A DNA stretch of 64,000 nucleotides. It comes from Prevotella melaninogenica. GTDB taxonomy: Bacteria; Bacteroidota; Bacteroidia; Bacteroidales; Bacteroidaceae. Positions 17,962-26,938 of the stretch are shown piece after piece. A program made the translations under genes and the position numbers. The notes below the pieces were generated by a model, which was not told where the DNA came from, did not search any database, and worked only from the letters and a program-made list of their open reading frames with translations. Within the stretch, counting starts at the first letter, position 1, and each line of letters begins with the position of its first letter. The stretch spans positions 1,118,501-1,182,500 of the forward strand of contig NZ_CP072347.1 of NCBI RefSeq assembly GCF_018127925.1, in the 5' to 3' direction.

Positions 17962-18008
17962 TTCCCTCCCTCCTGTCAGCAATGCTGAAAGGGTAGGGAG
18001 GGAGAATT
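17962..18008 (+). terminator. GC-rich hairpin after fabG
   Basis: TTCCCTCCCT (17962-17971) faces AGGGAGGGAG (17995-18004), with an inner CAGCAATGCTG hairpin. The T-tract is weak (aattta). Confidence 0.65.
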
Positions 18009-18164
18009 TAGTTCGCTTCTATAAATTCTTTACTTATTTGACAAGTGGTTAGACCTTTCTTCTAATACATACAGCGAAAAAGGAAGATTTTATATAAGCT
18101 GTTTCTCTATAATTGTTACTACTGATAATCTTTTATTATAGCTCTCTATAAGGCTTTTCTTACT

Positions 18165-18836
18165 ATGGAAGTACTTTACGAAGATAATCATATCATCATC
18201 GTCTACAAAGAGGCAGGCGAGATTGTACAAGGTGATAAAACGGGTGATAAACCTTTGTCAGAGATTGTCAAACAATGGATAAAGGAGAAATACCAGAAAC
18301 CTGGGAATGTATTTTTGGGTGTTGTACATAGACTGGACCGTCCTGTGGCAGGATTGGTTGTCTTTGCCAAGACATCAAAAGCGCTTACAAGGCTAAACGA
18401 TATGTTCCGCAATGGTGAGGTGCATAAGACTTATTGGGCTATTGTTACGCGTCCACCATTTGAGACAGAGGCTACACTAACAGACTGGCTTGTACGTAAC
18501 GAACGCCAGAATAAGAGTTATGCTTATAATCACCAAGTACCAACTTCTAAGAAATCTATCTTACATTATAAGGTAATCAATCAGTCAGAACGTTACACAC
18601 TATTAGAGATTAATCTGATGACAGGTCGTCATCATCAAATCCGTTGTCAGTTGTCTAATATGGACTGCCCTATAAAAGGCGATTTGAAATATGGTGCTCC
18701 GCGTTCTAATCCAGATGGCAGTATTTGTTTGTTGAGCCATCGCGTTGAATTCATTCACCCTGTTTCAAAGGAGAAGATCTGTATAGAATCACCACTGCCA
18801 AAAGATAATTTATGGCAAGCAATAGGTAAATTCTAA
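18165..18836 (+). CDS. RluA-family pseudouridine synthase
   Basis: 223 aa. The catalytic motif HRLDRPVAGL places the active Asp at D58. The later LMTGRHHQIRCQLS segment is the RluA-type RNA-binding strand. There is no N-terminal S4 domain, so it resembles RluA/TruC-like single-domain enzymes that isomerise uridine in rRNA or tRNA. The target cannot be told from sequence. It ends facing mltG, with a palindrome array between them. Confidence 0.92.
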   Translation: MEVLYEDNHIIIVYKEAGEIVQGDKTGDKPLSEIVKQWIKEKYQKPGNVFLGVVHRLDRPVAGLVVFAKTSKALTRLNDMFRNGEVHKTYWAIVTRPPFETEATLTDWLVRNERQNKSYAYNHQVPTSKKSILHYKVINQSERYTLLEINLMTGRHHQIRCQLSNMDCPIKGDLKYGAPRSNPDGSICLLSHRVEFIHPVSKEKICIESPLPKDNLWQAIGKF

Positions 18837-18894
18837 TTGAGAAGCCTAATTTTAGTAAGACTGATAGCCCCAGCTTTCTTTGGTTATTACCATC

Positions 18895-18972
18895 CGCACA
18901 ACATGTGCGGGGCATCAACAAGATATGTGCGAGGCCTCAACACAGTATGTGTGGAAGCATCGCACATAATAA
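18895..18972. repeat. 22-bp palindrome array, site 2
   Basis: About three and a half units of ~22 bp between convergent genes. The first is a perfect CCGCAC-aacat-GTGCGG hairpin. The second is decayed (AACAAGATATGTGCGAG). The third has changed arms but still pairs (ACACA/TGTGT). Confidence 0.75.
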
Positions 18973-19024
18973 GATAAGTATTAAAACTTCAAGAGAAGAT
19001 AGTCAAATAAACTATATTTCCTCC

Positions 19025-20059
19025 TTAATTTATTCCACGTTCATTCAATGCTTTAGCATACTGAGCAGCATTCACTTGATGCTCTTCATATGTCTTGGCA
19101 AAGTTATGTGTACCACTAAAATCCTCCTTAGCACACATGTAGATATAATCATGATGAACATAATTCAATACAGCATCAATAGCTGCCACAGATGGAATAC
19201 GTATTGGGCCAGGAGGAAGACCGCGATATTTATAGGTATTATAAGGATTATCAATCGTAAGCCACTTCTGATAGATACGATGAGCAGTAAAGTTCTTTGT
19301 AGCAAACTTTATTGTTGGATCAGCCTGCAAAGGCATATTCATGTGTAAACGATTGATATACATACCTGCAATCTTTGGCATTTCTGCCTCATTATCGGTT
19401 TCTTCGTCAACAATACTTGCAAGCGTAACAATCTCACTTTCAGTAAAGCCAGCCTGTTTCGCCTTCTCTTTACGTTCAAAGTTCCAGAACTTCTTGTTCT
19501 CTTCACTCATCTTATCGAGAAACTTATCGACTGAAGTATTCCAATAGAAATCGTATGTATTAGGAATAAACATTGCAGGGATGGTTTCTGGAGTAAAACC
19601 ATACTTCTTACAAGTTTCTTTTGATTTAAGACGAGAAAGGAATTCTGAACGTGAGAACATCAGCTTTTCGCTCACATCAGTGGCAAGATCTTCAATCGTT
19701 CTTACTGACCTAATCGTAATCTTCACAGGGGCTTGAAGACCATTAATAATATGACGTGAAGTCTGAAGAGAACCAGAAGAACCAACAGTAAATCTACCAG
19801 GACGGATATGATTTGAATATCCCATAATTCCTGCAAGCTGCTTGAATACCCAAAAACCTTGAGGAGTTGAGATTGGCTGAAGCTTAGCATATACTGAGTC
19901 TATATTGTCGTTCTCATCAATAAGAACATATTTTTCTTTCCCTGTACGGGACATTCCCGAGAAGAAAAGAAAGTATGCTACACCTGCTAATATCGCAAAA
20001 ATTGCAACAATAATCCAACGGGACGTTGTCCCTTTGTTCTTTCCTTTAGATTTTGCCAT
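19025..20059 (-). CDS. mltG: Endolytic peptidoglycan transglycosylase MltG
   Basis: 344 aa. One membrane segment (about residues 14-31) anchors a YceG-type domain. The conserved block TLASIVDEETDNEAEMPKIAGMYINRL holds the catalytic Glu, followed by MPLQADPTIKF, NPYNTYKYRGLPPGPI and the terminal HNFAKTYEEHQ. MltG cuts nascent glycan strands to set their length at the inner membrane. A TACCTTTG box on the minus strand (20086-20093) with TTG at 20116-20118 (22-nt spacing) is a plausible promoter. Confidence 0.94.
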   Translation of the reverse strand: MAKSKGKNKGTTSRWIIVAIFAILAGVAYFLFFSGMSRTGKEKYVLIDENDNIDSVYAKLQPISTPQGFWVFKQLAGIMGYSNHIRPGRFTVGSSGSLQTSRHIINGLQAPVKITIRSVRTIEDLATDVSEKLMFSRSEFLSRLKSKETCKKYGFTPETIPAMFIPNTYDFYWNTSVDKFLDKMSEENKKFWNFERKEKAKQAGFTESEIVTLASIVDEETDNEAEMPKIAGMYINRLHMNMPLQADPTIKFATKNFTAHRIYQKWLTIDNPYNTYKYRGLPPGPIRIPSVAAIDAVLNYVHHDYIYMCAKEDFSGTHNFAKTYEEHQVNAAQYAKALNERGIN

Positions 20060-20218
20060 CGTCTTTACTTTATAATTCTGAAGTGCAAAGGTACAATTTT
20101 AAAGTACAAAACGAGCAATGACATGCGACTTTGATTATATCTTTTTTGAAATTTAAGAGAAAAGATAAGCTATTGTCCGTATAATTGTGTACTTTTGTCT
20201 GAGGTAAATAAAAGGATA

Positions 20219-20863
20219 ATGAAAGAATTTGATACATATATCTTTGATTTAGATGGTACGTTGCTAAGTACATTAAACGACTTGGCTGCAAGTACAAACT
20301 ATGCACTTCGTTGGGCTGGGATGCCTGAACGTACAATAGAAGAAATACGTATGTTTGTGGGAAATGGAGTAAAACTACTCATGGAACGTGCCATTCCTAA
20401 TGGTATTAATAACCCTAAGTTTGAGGAGACTTACGCCAAGTTTCGTGAACATTATTTGGAACATAATCTTGACACAACCAGTCCTTACGAGGGTATTCCA
20501 GCGTTATTACGCGAATTAAAACGCCGTGGTAAGAAGCTTGCTATTGTAAGCAATAAGTTCTATGCAGCAACACAAGACCTCGCAAAACATTTCTTTCCAG
20601 ACACAATAGAGGTGGCAATAGGAGAGCGCGAGACTATTAGAAAGAAGCCAGCACCAGACACCGTGTTAGAGGCTCTTCGACAATTAGGAGCATCAAAGGA
20701 AGGTGCTGTATATATTGGTGACAGTGATGTAGATATAATGACAGCCAAAAACTGCGGATTACCATGCATAAGTGTGCTTTGGGGATTTCGTGATAAAGAC
20801 TTTTTAATACAGCATGGTGGCACTATATTCGTTAATAAACCATCTGAGATTTTAGGCGAATAA
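20219..20863 (+). CDS. HAD-family phosphatase, phosphoglycolate phosphatase-like
   Basis: 214 aa from the ATG at 20219; a TTG start 24 bp upstream overlaps the TACTTTTG box (20190-20197) and is unlikely. HAD motif I is DLDGT (D10, D12), motif II is the IVSNK segment, motif III K in RKKPAPDTV and motif IV GDSDVDI. The cap is helical as in Gph/PhnX-like subfamily I enzymes. Phosphoglycolate is the likely substrate by similarity, but other small sugar phosphates are possible. It is divergent from mltG. Confidence 0.85.
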   Translation: MKEFDTYIFDLDGTLLSTLNDLAASTNYALRWAGMPERTIEEIRMFVGNGVKLLMERAIPNGINNPKFEETYAKFREHYLEHNLDTTSPYEGIPALLRELKRRGKKLAIVSNKFYAATQDLAKHFFPDTIEVAIGERETIRKKPAPDTVLEALRQLGASKEGAVYIGDSDVDIMTAKNCGLPCISVLWGFRDKDFLIQHGGTIFVNKPSEILGE

Positions 20864-21011
20864 TCTTTTTGCTTATTCTTACTTGCTATATATGAAGTCA
20901 TAGAGACTTCATATATAGCAATTCTTTTTTATTCCAATCGACCTTAAAAAAATGATAAATAGGGCTTTATAACCCCTATTTATCATAACTACCATTATCT
21001 TAAAAAACGAT

Positions 21012-21077
21012 AAGCACGTTTTGTGTTCATGCTCAGCACATATGGTGCTTACCATTAACACCATATGTGTTAGGCAT
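21012..21077. repeat. 22-bp palindrome array, site 3 (three units)
   Basis: Between convergent genes: GCAC-gtttt-GTGT, AGCAC-atatg-GTGCT, AACAC-catat-GTGTT, with TCATGCTC-like spacers. In the third unit both arms changed together (GCAC/GTGC to ACAC/GTGT). Confidence 0.85.
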
Positions 21078-21109
21078 AAAAACGCTGCGTAAAGATAGCA
21101 AAATAGAAT

Positions 21110-21580
21110 TTATTCATGGTGATATGGTTCACCTTTTATAATTGTGCAAGCACGATAAAGTTGTTCTGTAAAGATGAGCCTGACCATCTGATGTGAAAAA
21201 GTCATACGTGACAATGAGATCTTTTCATTGGCACGTGCATAAACATCTGGGGAAAAACCATAGGGTCCACCAATGATAAAAATAAGTCGTCGAGCCGTAT
21301 TTTGTTTTTGTTTCAACCAATTTGCATATTCAATAGAACGAAATTCAGCACCATGTTCGTCTAACAATACGACCGTATCAGAAGGCTGAATTTCTTTCAA
21401 AATCAATTCACCTTCCTTTTGTTTTTGTTGATCTTCAGAAAGGCTTTTCGTATTTTTTAATTCTGGGATTGTCGTAATACTAAATGGCATATAATGCTCA
21501 ATACGACTGACATAATCATCTATACCAACCTTAAATATCTTACTCTGTGTTTTCCCAACAAGGATGAGTATCGTCTTCAT
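21110..21580 (-). CDS. rlmH: 23S rRNA (pseudouridine1915-N3)-methyltransferase RlmH
   Basis: 156 aa, normal length. It is a SPOUT-class knot methyltransferase acting on the 70S ribosome at helix 69. The knot motif FIIGGPYGFSPDVYARA and the C-terminal FSHQMVRLIFTEQLYRACTIIKGEPYHHE are diagnostic. It is the last gene of a compact operon: 1 bp separates its start from the maf stop codon. Confidence 0.96.
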   Translation of the reverse strand: MKTILILVGKTQSKIFKVGIDDYVSRIEHYMPFSITTIPELKNTKSLSEDQQKQKEGELILKEIQPSDTVVLLDEHGAEFRSIEYANWLKQKQNTARRLIFIIGGPYGFSPDVYARANEKISLSRMTFSHQMVRLIFTEQLYRACTIIKGEPYHHE

Positions 21581-21581
21581 A

Positions 21582-22145
21582 TTAAAACTTCTTTATTTCT
21601 TCCCACAGTCTTTGCACTGGCAATCCCATAACATTAAAATAACTACCGTTAATAGATGTAACCCCAACATAGCCAATCCATTCTTGAATACCATAAGCCC
21701 CTGCTTTATCGAAAGGCTTATAATGCTCTATGTAATAGGTGATTTCATCCTCCGAAAGCTGCTTAAATGTCACATCAGTAGTCACTGAGAAAGCATGTTC
21801 CTTATCAGTTGTCAATAAACAAACACCCGTAATAACCTGATGCGTTCTACCACTGATAAGCTGAAGCATACGACGTGCATCCTCTGCATCCTTAGGCTTT
21901 CCAAGCACCTCATCTCCAACAATTACCACCGTGTCAGCCGTAATAACAAGGTCGCCCTCTCCTATCAATGTACGATAGGGGGCTGCCTTCTCACGAGAAA
22001 TATAGCCAGCTACTTCAACAGCTGGTAGATTATCAGGATAAGATTCAGCAATATCAGGCAACACTTTTACCTCAAAATCCAAGTCCAAACCACCTAAAAG
22101 TTCACGACGACGCGGCGAATTACTCGCAAGTATTATACGTTTCAT
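21582..22145 (-). CDS. maf: Maf-family nucleoside triphosphate pyrophosphatase
   Basis: 187 aa. LASNSPRRRELL at the N-terminus, TADTVV with its Asp, GKPKDAEDA and a C-terminal YGIQEWIGYVGVTSINGSYFNVMGLPV are typical of Maf/YhdE proteins. These hydrolyse dTTP/UTP or modified nucleotides. It lies 11 bp after kdsC and 1 bp before rlmH, so it is co-transcribed. Confidence 0.93.
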   Translation of the reverse strand: MKRIILASNSPRRRELLGGLDLDFEVKVLPDIAESYPDNLPAVEVAGYISREKAAPYRTLIGEGDLVITADTVVIVGDEVLGKPKDAEDARRMLQLISGRTHQVITGVCLLTTDKEHAFSVTTDVTFKQLSEDEITYYIEHYKPFDKAGAYGIQEWIGYVGVTSINGSYFNVMGLPVQRLWEEIKKF

Positions 22146-22156
22146 TATATTACAGT

Positions 22157-22675
22157 TTACCAGCCAAAAGCCTTTTCATTCAATACCCATTTCCCTTGAG
22201 CCTTCATCACCTGCTCAAGAATATCACGTGCAACACCATATCCTCCCTTACAATCACTAACGTAGGTTGATATCTCTTTGATTTCTGCACAAGCATCCTT
22301 TGGACAGCAAGGACAGCCAGCACGCTTCATCACTTCGTAATCAGGAATGTCATCACCAACATATATGATTTCTTCTTCTTTCAAATCATACTTCTTAAGA
22401 AACTCTTCCCAAGTGCGTATCTTCATCGAACAGCTAATATAAACATCCTTAACACCAAGATATTCATAGCGTGAACGAACATTCTCGTTATGTCCACCAG
22501 TCATAATCGCAAGCTGTAGCCCATGCTTTACAGCCAACTGAACAGCATAACCATCCTTAATATTAATCGTACGTAGTGGGTCACCCTTTTCATCCATCTG
22601 AATGGTAGAAGCAGACAATACGCCATCCACATCAAAGACAACAGCTTTTATCTTTTGTAAATCGTAGTTTATCAT
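22157..22675 (-). CDS. kdsC: 3-deoxy-D-manno-octulosonate 8-phosphate phosphatase (KdsC-type HAD)
   Basis: 172 aa from ATG 22675 (MINYDLQK); an in-frame ATG 18 bp upstream is less likely. It is a capless HAD C0 phosphatase: motif I VVFDVDGVLSAS, then IMTGGHNENVRSR, K in the helix ahead of IIYVGDDIPDYEVMKRAG and C-terminal GYGVARDILEQVMKAQGKW. It removes phosphate from Kdo-8-P. kdsB, the next pathway step, lies about 1 kb away in the opposite direction, which supports the call. Confidence 0.92.
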   Translation of the reverse strand: MINYDLQKIKAVVFDVDGVLSASTIQMDEKGDPLRTINIKDGYAVQLAVKHGLQLAIMTGGHNENVRSRYEYLGVKDVYISCSMKIRTWEEFLKKYDLKEEEIIYVGDDIPDYEVMKRAGCPCCPKDACAEIKEISTYVSDCKGGYGVARDILEQVMKAQGKWVLNEKAFGW

Positions 22676-22755
22676 ATAAGTAAGTATAATCAATTTAGAT
22701 TGTAAACAACTACATTATAACAAGTTACATCTATATATTAGAGTTTATTATTAAT

Positions 22756-23547
22756 CTATCTTTTGTCTAAAGTGAGATTATCCACCAGCGGATTAATACC
22801 CTTCGAAAGCATCTGATAAAGTTCCTGCAAATCCTCTTTGCCATTCATCAACTCCAACTGCTTGCTCATTACATTCCTATCTCCACGCACAGCAGGTCCA
22901 GTCTGTGCCTCCTTTGGGCTGATTTTCTGTATCTTATCTGTTGTTTCATTAATCAATGGCAACATCACATCGAATGGAATACCATGCTCACCGAGAATGT
23001 CTGAAGCCACCGCATAGCAGTAATTTGTAAAGTTACAAGCCCAAACTGCAGCTAAATGTAGATACTTCCTATCTGCGGAAGACAGCCTTATCACACGCTG
23101 AGAAAGTTTATTAGCAAAACTCCTAATAACATCCTCCGTCTCAATAGAATTGCCCTCAATGAAGACTGGAATACGTTCAAAATCCACATCCTTAGACTTA
23201 GAGAACGTCTGCATGGGATAGAACACACCATAATGCAGTGCCTTTCCTTCAAAACAACTCATTGGCATAGAGCCAGCTGTGTGGAGAAAAAGCTTCTCTC
23301 CCCTACTCTTACAGACCTCTGATATCAACTCACAGAGAACACTATCTTTCACAGAAAAGATGTAAATATCAGCCTCATCGCGAAGTGCTTTTATATCTGT
23401 TAGCCACTCTGCCTCAAGCAATTCACCTAACGTTCGGGCAGAATCTTCAGTACGACTATACACCTGACTGATAATAACACCAGCCTTTTTCAACGACTTA
23501 CCTAACTGTGTGGCAAGATTACCAGCACCAATCAATGTAACCTTCAT
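22756..23547 (-). CDS. DUF2520/Rossmann-like domain protein
   Basis: 264 aa from ATG 23547 (MKVTLIGAGNLATQLGKSLKKAG); ATG 23550 is equally possible and a longer frame reaches 23595. An N-terminal NAD(P)-binding Rossmann motif GAGNLATQ is followed by a DUF2520 helical C-terminal domain (SSADRKYLHLAAVWACNFTNYCY and LLPLINETTDKI), an architecture like ProC and F420-dependent oxidoreductases. The substrate is unknown. It is the first gene of the DUF2520-kdsC-maf-rlmH operon. Confidence 0.85.
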   Translation of the reverse strand: MKVTLIGAGNLATQLGKSLKKAGVIISQVYSRTEDSARTLGELLEAEWLTDIKALRDEADIYIFSVKDSVLCELISEVCKSRGEKLFLHTAGSMPMSCFEGKALHYGVFYPMQTFSKSKDVDFERIPVFIEGNSIETEDVIRSFANKLSQRVIRLSSADRKYLHLAAVWACNFTNYCYAVASDILGEHGIPFDVMLPLINETTDKIQKISPKEAQTGPAVRGDRNVMSKQLELMNGKEDLQELYQMLSKGINPLVDNLTLDKR

Positions 23548-23681
23548 CATGCCAACAAATTTAATAAATTTAAAGGAAATATGTCGGGAAGTCATCGCCT
23601 TTTTAATAAAGATTTACTACTTTTGCGCATACTGGCACATAAACCAGCAGTATATTAAACTTTAAACAGATAGAAACACGT

Positions 23682-24422
23682 ATGAAATTTATTGGAATTA
23701 TCCCCGCTCGCTATAGTTCTTCACGCTTTCCTGGTAAACCTTTAGCAATACTTGGAGGAAAAGCCGTAATAGAACATGTTTACAGACAGGTAAGTAGTGT
23801 GATGGAAGATGTATTTGTTGCCACAGACGACCAACGTATCTACGATGCTGTAGAGGCGTTTGGCGGTAAGGCTATAATGACTCGTTCCGACCATCAGAGT
23901 GGCACAGATAGAATCTGCGAGGCCCTCGACAAGGTGGGTGGAGACTTTGATGTCGTTATCAACATACAGGGTGACGAGCCTTTCATACAGAGAAGTCAAC
24001 TTGAAACTGTCATGCATTGTTTTGACGATTCACGCACACAGATAGCGACACTTGGCAAACCTTTTGAGTCAATGGAGGCGGTAGAGAATCCTAATTCACC
24101 TAAGATTGTACTCGACAATGATGGCTATGCACTTTATTTCTCTCGCTCAGTCATTCCTTTTGTACGTGGTAAAGAAAGTGCAGAGTGGCTCACTCATTTT
24201 CCATTCCTCAAACACATCGGGCTCTATGCTTACCGCACTGAGGTGTTACGTGAAGTAAGTCGCCTGCCACAGTCCTCACTTGAGTTAGCAGAAAGCCTTG
24301 AACAGCTACGCTGGTTACAGAACGGATATAAAATAAAGGTAGGTCTTACGGATGTTGAAACCATCGGTATTGATACGCCAGAAGACCTTCAGCGCGCTGA
24401 AGAAAAATTGCGTAATCTATAA
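23682..24422 (+). CDS. kdsB: 3-deoxy-manno-octulosonate cytidylyltransferase (CMP-Kdo synthetase)
   Basis: 246 aa, normal length. It activates Kdo with CTP for lipid A-core synthesis in the cytoplasm. Motifs: IIPARYSSSRFPGKPLAIL at the N-terminus, the Mg-binding INIQGDEPF and the FLKHIGLYAYR segment. A TACTTTTG box at 23618-23625 lies between it and the divergent DUF2520 operon. Confidence 0.96.
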   Translation: MKFIGIIPARYSSSRFPGKPLAILGGKAVIEHVYRQVSSVMEDVFVATDDQRIYDAVEAFGGKAIMTRSDHQSGTDRICEALDKVGGDFDVVINIQGDEPFIQRSQLETVMHCFDDSRTQIATLGKPFESMEAVENPNSPKIVLDNDGYALYFSRSVIPFVRGKESAEWLTHFPFLKHIGLYAYRTEVLREVSRLPQSSLELAESLEQLRWLQNGYKIKVGLTDVETIGIDTPEDLQRAEEKLRNL

Positions 24423-24811
24423 AAACAAGGGTTGAAAGCATAAGAAACAGACTTCAGTACAACCTATCTAAGAACCACATCAAATACTTTTGTCCGAACG
24501 TTGCCTACTTTGTTAGCTACGTTCGGACAAAAATAACACAAACAAAGAATGCTAAAAAAGACACACACAAAGGAAATTTTATTACAAAACATCCACTGAT
24601 TTTATCTTAAAAGACAGCCTAAAACAGTCCTAAGCATCACTTTTATAACTAACTAATAATCAAACCATTACAAACCACCATTTCAAAAGGTACTTAATTG
24701 GCTTCTTAAAGGGCGTTAGTAAGACCTCAAAAGGGCATCTTTAGCAAGCCAAAAGGGCGTCTTTTCAAAGCCAAAAGAGTACCTATTGGTTTTTCATATA
24801 CGAATTTATTT
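24423..24811. other. Intergenic region after kdsB with a 13-bp hairpin and a repeat copy
   Basis: A perfect stem TTTTGTCCGAACG (24488-24500) / CGTTCGGACAAAA (24520-24532) follows kdsB and may end transcription, though no downstream T-run is present. Copy 4 of the four-unit repeat and then the first IS1595-type element follow. Confidence 0.65.
24683..24790 (-). repeat. Four-unit dispersed repeat, copy 4 (reverse)
   Basis: Reads in reverse as AAAAGGTACTTAATTGG, GGGCGTTAGTAAG, AAAAGGGCATC, AAGCCAAAAGGGCGTC. The IS1595-type element inserted only 14 bp beyond its end. Confidence 0.8.
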
Positions 24812-25354
24812 TTCTGTGTTTTGATAAAAGTACTAACAAACCTTAAACACTTTCAAAGTATGCCTCATAGTCATCAGAGAGTGTATAGATGCTGTCCCTC
24901 TGCCCCATAATCTCTCGCAATTTCATCATCATCAACCATGCGGGAGAGTAATATTCGAGTTCAAGCTGATGCTGGATCTCCTTAGCCGACAGTACCTGCT
25001 TGATGGATGTCATCATGTGCGCAGTAGAGAACCAATCATACAGCGGTAGTTTGCTATGTTCCATAACGGTACCCTTTGTCAACGAGATTCTGTTGCCACA
25101 GTTCTCACATTGAAAGGATTTCCTTCCAGGCAGCCATTTATACTTTGTAGCTCCACACTTAGGACACACAACACCTATTTCCTCTCGAACAGCTCTAAGG
25201 TAGTTCTCGCAGCTATCCTCATCAGGGAACATCTGGAAGAAGTCTTTCAATAACATAGGTCTCATATTTGTGACAAATATAATTGATTTTCAGATTTTTA
25301 CAATGGAGCTATATTGAAATTAACATACCTTAGTACTTTTATCAAAACACAGAA
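24812..25354 (-). mobile_element. Minimal IS1595-family element, copy 1 (543 bp)
   Basis: The ends are a 25-bp perfect terminal inverted repeat (24812-24836 and 25330-25354; outer bases TTCTGTGTTTTGATAAAA). They are flanked by an 8-bp direct target duplication ATTTATTT (24804-24811 and 25355-25362), the size made by IS1595 elements. The only gene encodes the zinc-ribbon half of the transposase. With no DDE catalytic domain the element must rely on a transposase in trans. A copy of equal length lies at 29330-29872. Confidence 0.93.
24843..25265 (-). CDS. IS1595-type transposase N-terminal zinc-ribbon protein (truncated)
   Basis: 140 aa. Zinc ligands are C34, C37 (CPKCG) and C53, C56 (CENCG), followed by the helical DNA-binding block (HSKLPLYDWFSTAHMM, SAKEIQHQLELEYYSPAWLMMMKLREIMGQRDS). 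Full IS1595 transposases continue into a DDE domain of about 150 residues. Here the frame stops right after a segment (DDYEAYFESV) that looks like the remains of the first catalytic Asp region. It should bind element ends but not cut. The identical protein is encoded at 29361-29783. Confidence 0.85.
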   Translation of the reverse strand: MRPMLLKDFFQMFPDEDSCENYLRAVREEIGVVCPKCGATKYKWLPGRKSFQCENCGNRISLTKGTVMEHSKLPLYDWFSTAHMMTSIKQVLSAKEIQHQLELEYYSPAWLMMMKLREIMGQRDSIYTLSDDYEAYFESV

Positions 25355-25362
25355 ATTTATTT

Positions 25363-25637
25363 TTACAAATAAGACTTTGATTCGACAAAAAGAAGACTAT
25401 CTTTAACATGCAAAATACTATAAAATAGAAGCTGCCCAGTACCAACTAAAATCACTAACACGTCAAAGCGGGCAATAAGTTAATATCTATCTATGATAGA
25501 ACTTCAAAACAATTATAAAAGTCGGCAACATATTTTTCAAGCAATAAAAGCCCTCTTTTAGTAGAAATTTATGCTTTAATTCAGCTGATAATCAACAAAT
25601 ATTAGCTACCTTTGCACAAGAAAACTCCTTTTAAGAT
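25363..25637. other. Spacer before purM
   Basis: AT-rich, no gene. A TACCTTTG box at 25607-25614, 24 bp before purM, is its likely -7 element; no convincing upstream TTTG is seen. Confidence 0.5.
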
Positions 25638-26801
25638 ATGAACAACAGATACATGATGCGCGGCGTAAGTGCTGCTAAGGAAGATGTGCATAATGCCATC
25701 AAGAACATTGACAAAGGTCTTTACCCACAGGCTTTCTGTAAGATTATCCCCGATATTCTTGGCGGAGATCCAGAGTATTGCAACATTATGCATGCTGACG
25801 GTGCTGGTACAAAGTCTGCACTGGCTTACATGTATTGGAAGGAGACGGGCGACCTAAGCGTATGGCGTGGTATTGCGCAGGATGCTATCGTAATGAATAC
25901 AGACGACTTGCTCTGTGTGGGTGCGGTAGATAACATCCTTGTTAGCTCAACCATTGGCCGCAACAAGATGCTTGTGCCAGGCGAGGTTATCTCAGCTATC
26001 ATCAATGGTACGGACGAACTCTTGGCTGATATGCGCAAAATGGGCATTGGCATCTACCCTACTGGCGGTGAGACGGCAGATGTCGGCGACCTTGTTCGTA
26101 CGATTATCGTCGACTCAACTGTTACCTGCCGTATGCGTCGTGAGGATGTTATTGACAATGCAAACATCCGTCCAGGCGATGTGATAGTAGGTCTTTCATC
26201 TACTGGTCAGGCTACATACGAGACACACTATAACGGTGGTATGGGTAGCAATGGTCTGACTTCTGCGCGTCATGATGTATTTGCTAAATATCTTGCTGAG
26301 AACTATCCAGAGAGCTATGACCACGCAGTACCAGAGGAGTTGGTGTACAGTGGTAAGTATAAGTTGACCGATGCTGTGGAGGGAAGTCCTGTCAATGCAG
26401 GCGAATTAGTACTTTCTCCTACTCGTACCTATGCTCCAGTCATCAAGCGGTTGTTGGATGAGTTGCGCCCAGAGGTTCATGGTATGGTACATTGTACAGG
26501 TGGTGCACAAACGAAAGTACTACACTTCGTAAATGAGAATTGCCGTGTCATCAAAGATAATATGTTCCCAGTTCCTCCACTCTTCCGTGCTATTAAGGAG
26601 TGTAGCGGTACAGACTGGAAGGAAATGTATCAGGTATTCAACATGGGTCATCGTATGGAAATCTATGTTCGTCCAGAGGTTGCTGAGCAGGTTATTGCCA
26701 TCAGTAAGGAGTTCAACATCGATGCACAGATTGTCGGACACATCGAAGAAGGCAAGCGTAGCTTAACAATTAAGAGTGAGTTTGGCACATTTGAATATTG
26801 A
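25638..26801 (+). CDS. purM: Phosphoribosylformylglycinamidine cyclo-ligase (Bacteroidota PurM type)
   Basis: 387 aa, longer than E. coli PurM (345). PurM/PurL-type ATP-grasp-like fold: MHADGAGTKSALAY, MNTDDLLCVGAVDNILVSSTIGRN, TGGETADV and the GLSSTGQATYETHYNGGMGSNGL loop, with a C-terminal half starting near LSPTRTYAPVIKRL. It closes FGAM to AIR with ATP in purine synthesis. It leads a purM-prfA-pyrF gene run, and purC lies elsewhere in the window. Confidence 0.88.
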   Translation: MNNRYMMRGVSAAKEDVHNAIKNIDKGLYPQAFCKIIPDILGGDPEYCNIMHADGAGTKSALAYMYWKETGDLSVWRGIAQDAIVMNTDDLLCVGAVDNILVSSTIGRNKMLVPGEVISAIINGTDELLADMRKMGIGIYPTGGETADVGDLVRTIIVDSTVTCRMRREDVIDNANIRPGDVIVGLSSTGQATYETHYNGGMGSNGLTSARHDVFAKYLAENYPESYDHAVPEELVYSGKYKLTDAVEGSPVNAGELVLSPTRTYAPVIKRLLDELRPEVHGMVHCTGGAQTKVLHFVNENCRVIKDNMFPVPPLFRAIKECSGTDWKEMYQVFNMGHRMEIYVRPEVAEQVIAISKEFNIDAQIVGHIEEGKRSLTIKSEFGTFEY

Positions 26802-26938
26802 TAATTCACAATTATAAATTCACAATTTACAATTAGGAATATTGTTATTCTCCAAGTGTGAGAATACGCACTTTCATGTATCAGATTGTTTCTGATTGTG
26901 GATGTTGAACGATAGGTTATGAATTAAACTAAAAGATT
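26802..26938. other. AT-rich spacer purM-prfA
   Basis: Contains short direct and inverted ATTCACAATTATAAATTC-type words and no terminator I trust; purM and prfA may still be co-transcribed. Confidence 0.4.

Noticed and set aside
24488-24532. Intrinsic terminator of kdsB
   Set aside because: The stem is perfect, but the T-run precedes it and an A-run follows on the plus strand, so it is only noted as a hairpin.
24843-25265. Complete transposase gene
   Set aside because: The protein ends at 140 aa, before the DDE catalytic domain, and the element is only 543 bp.
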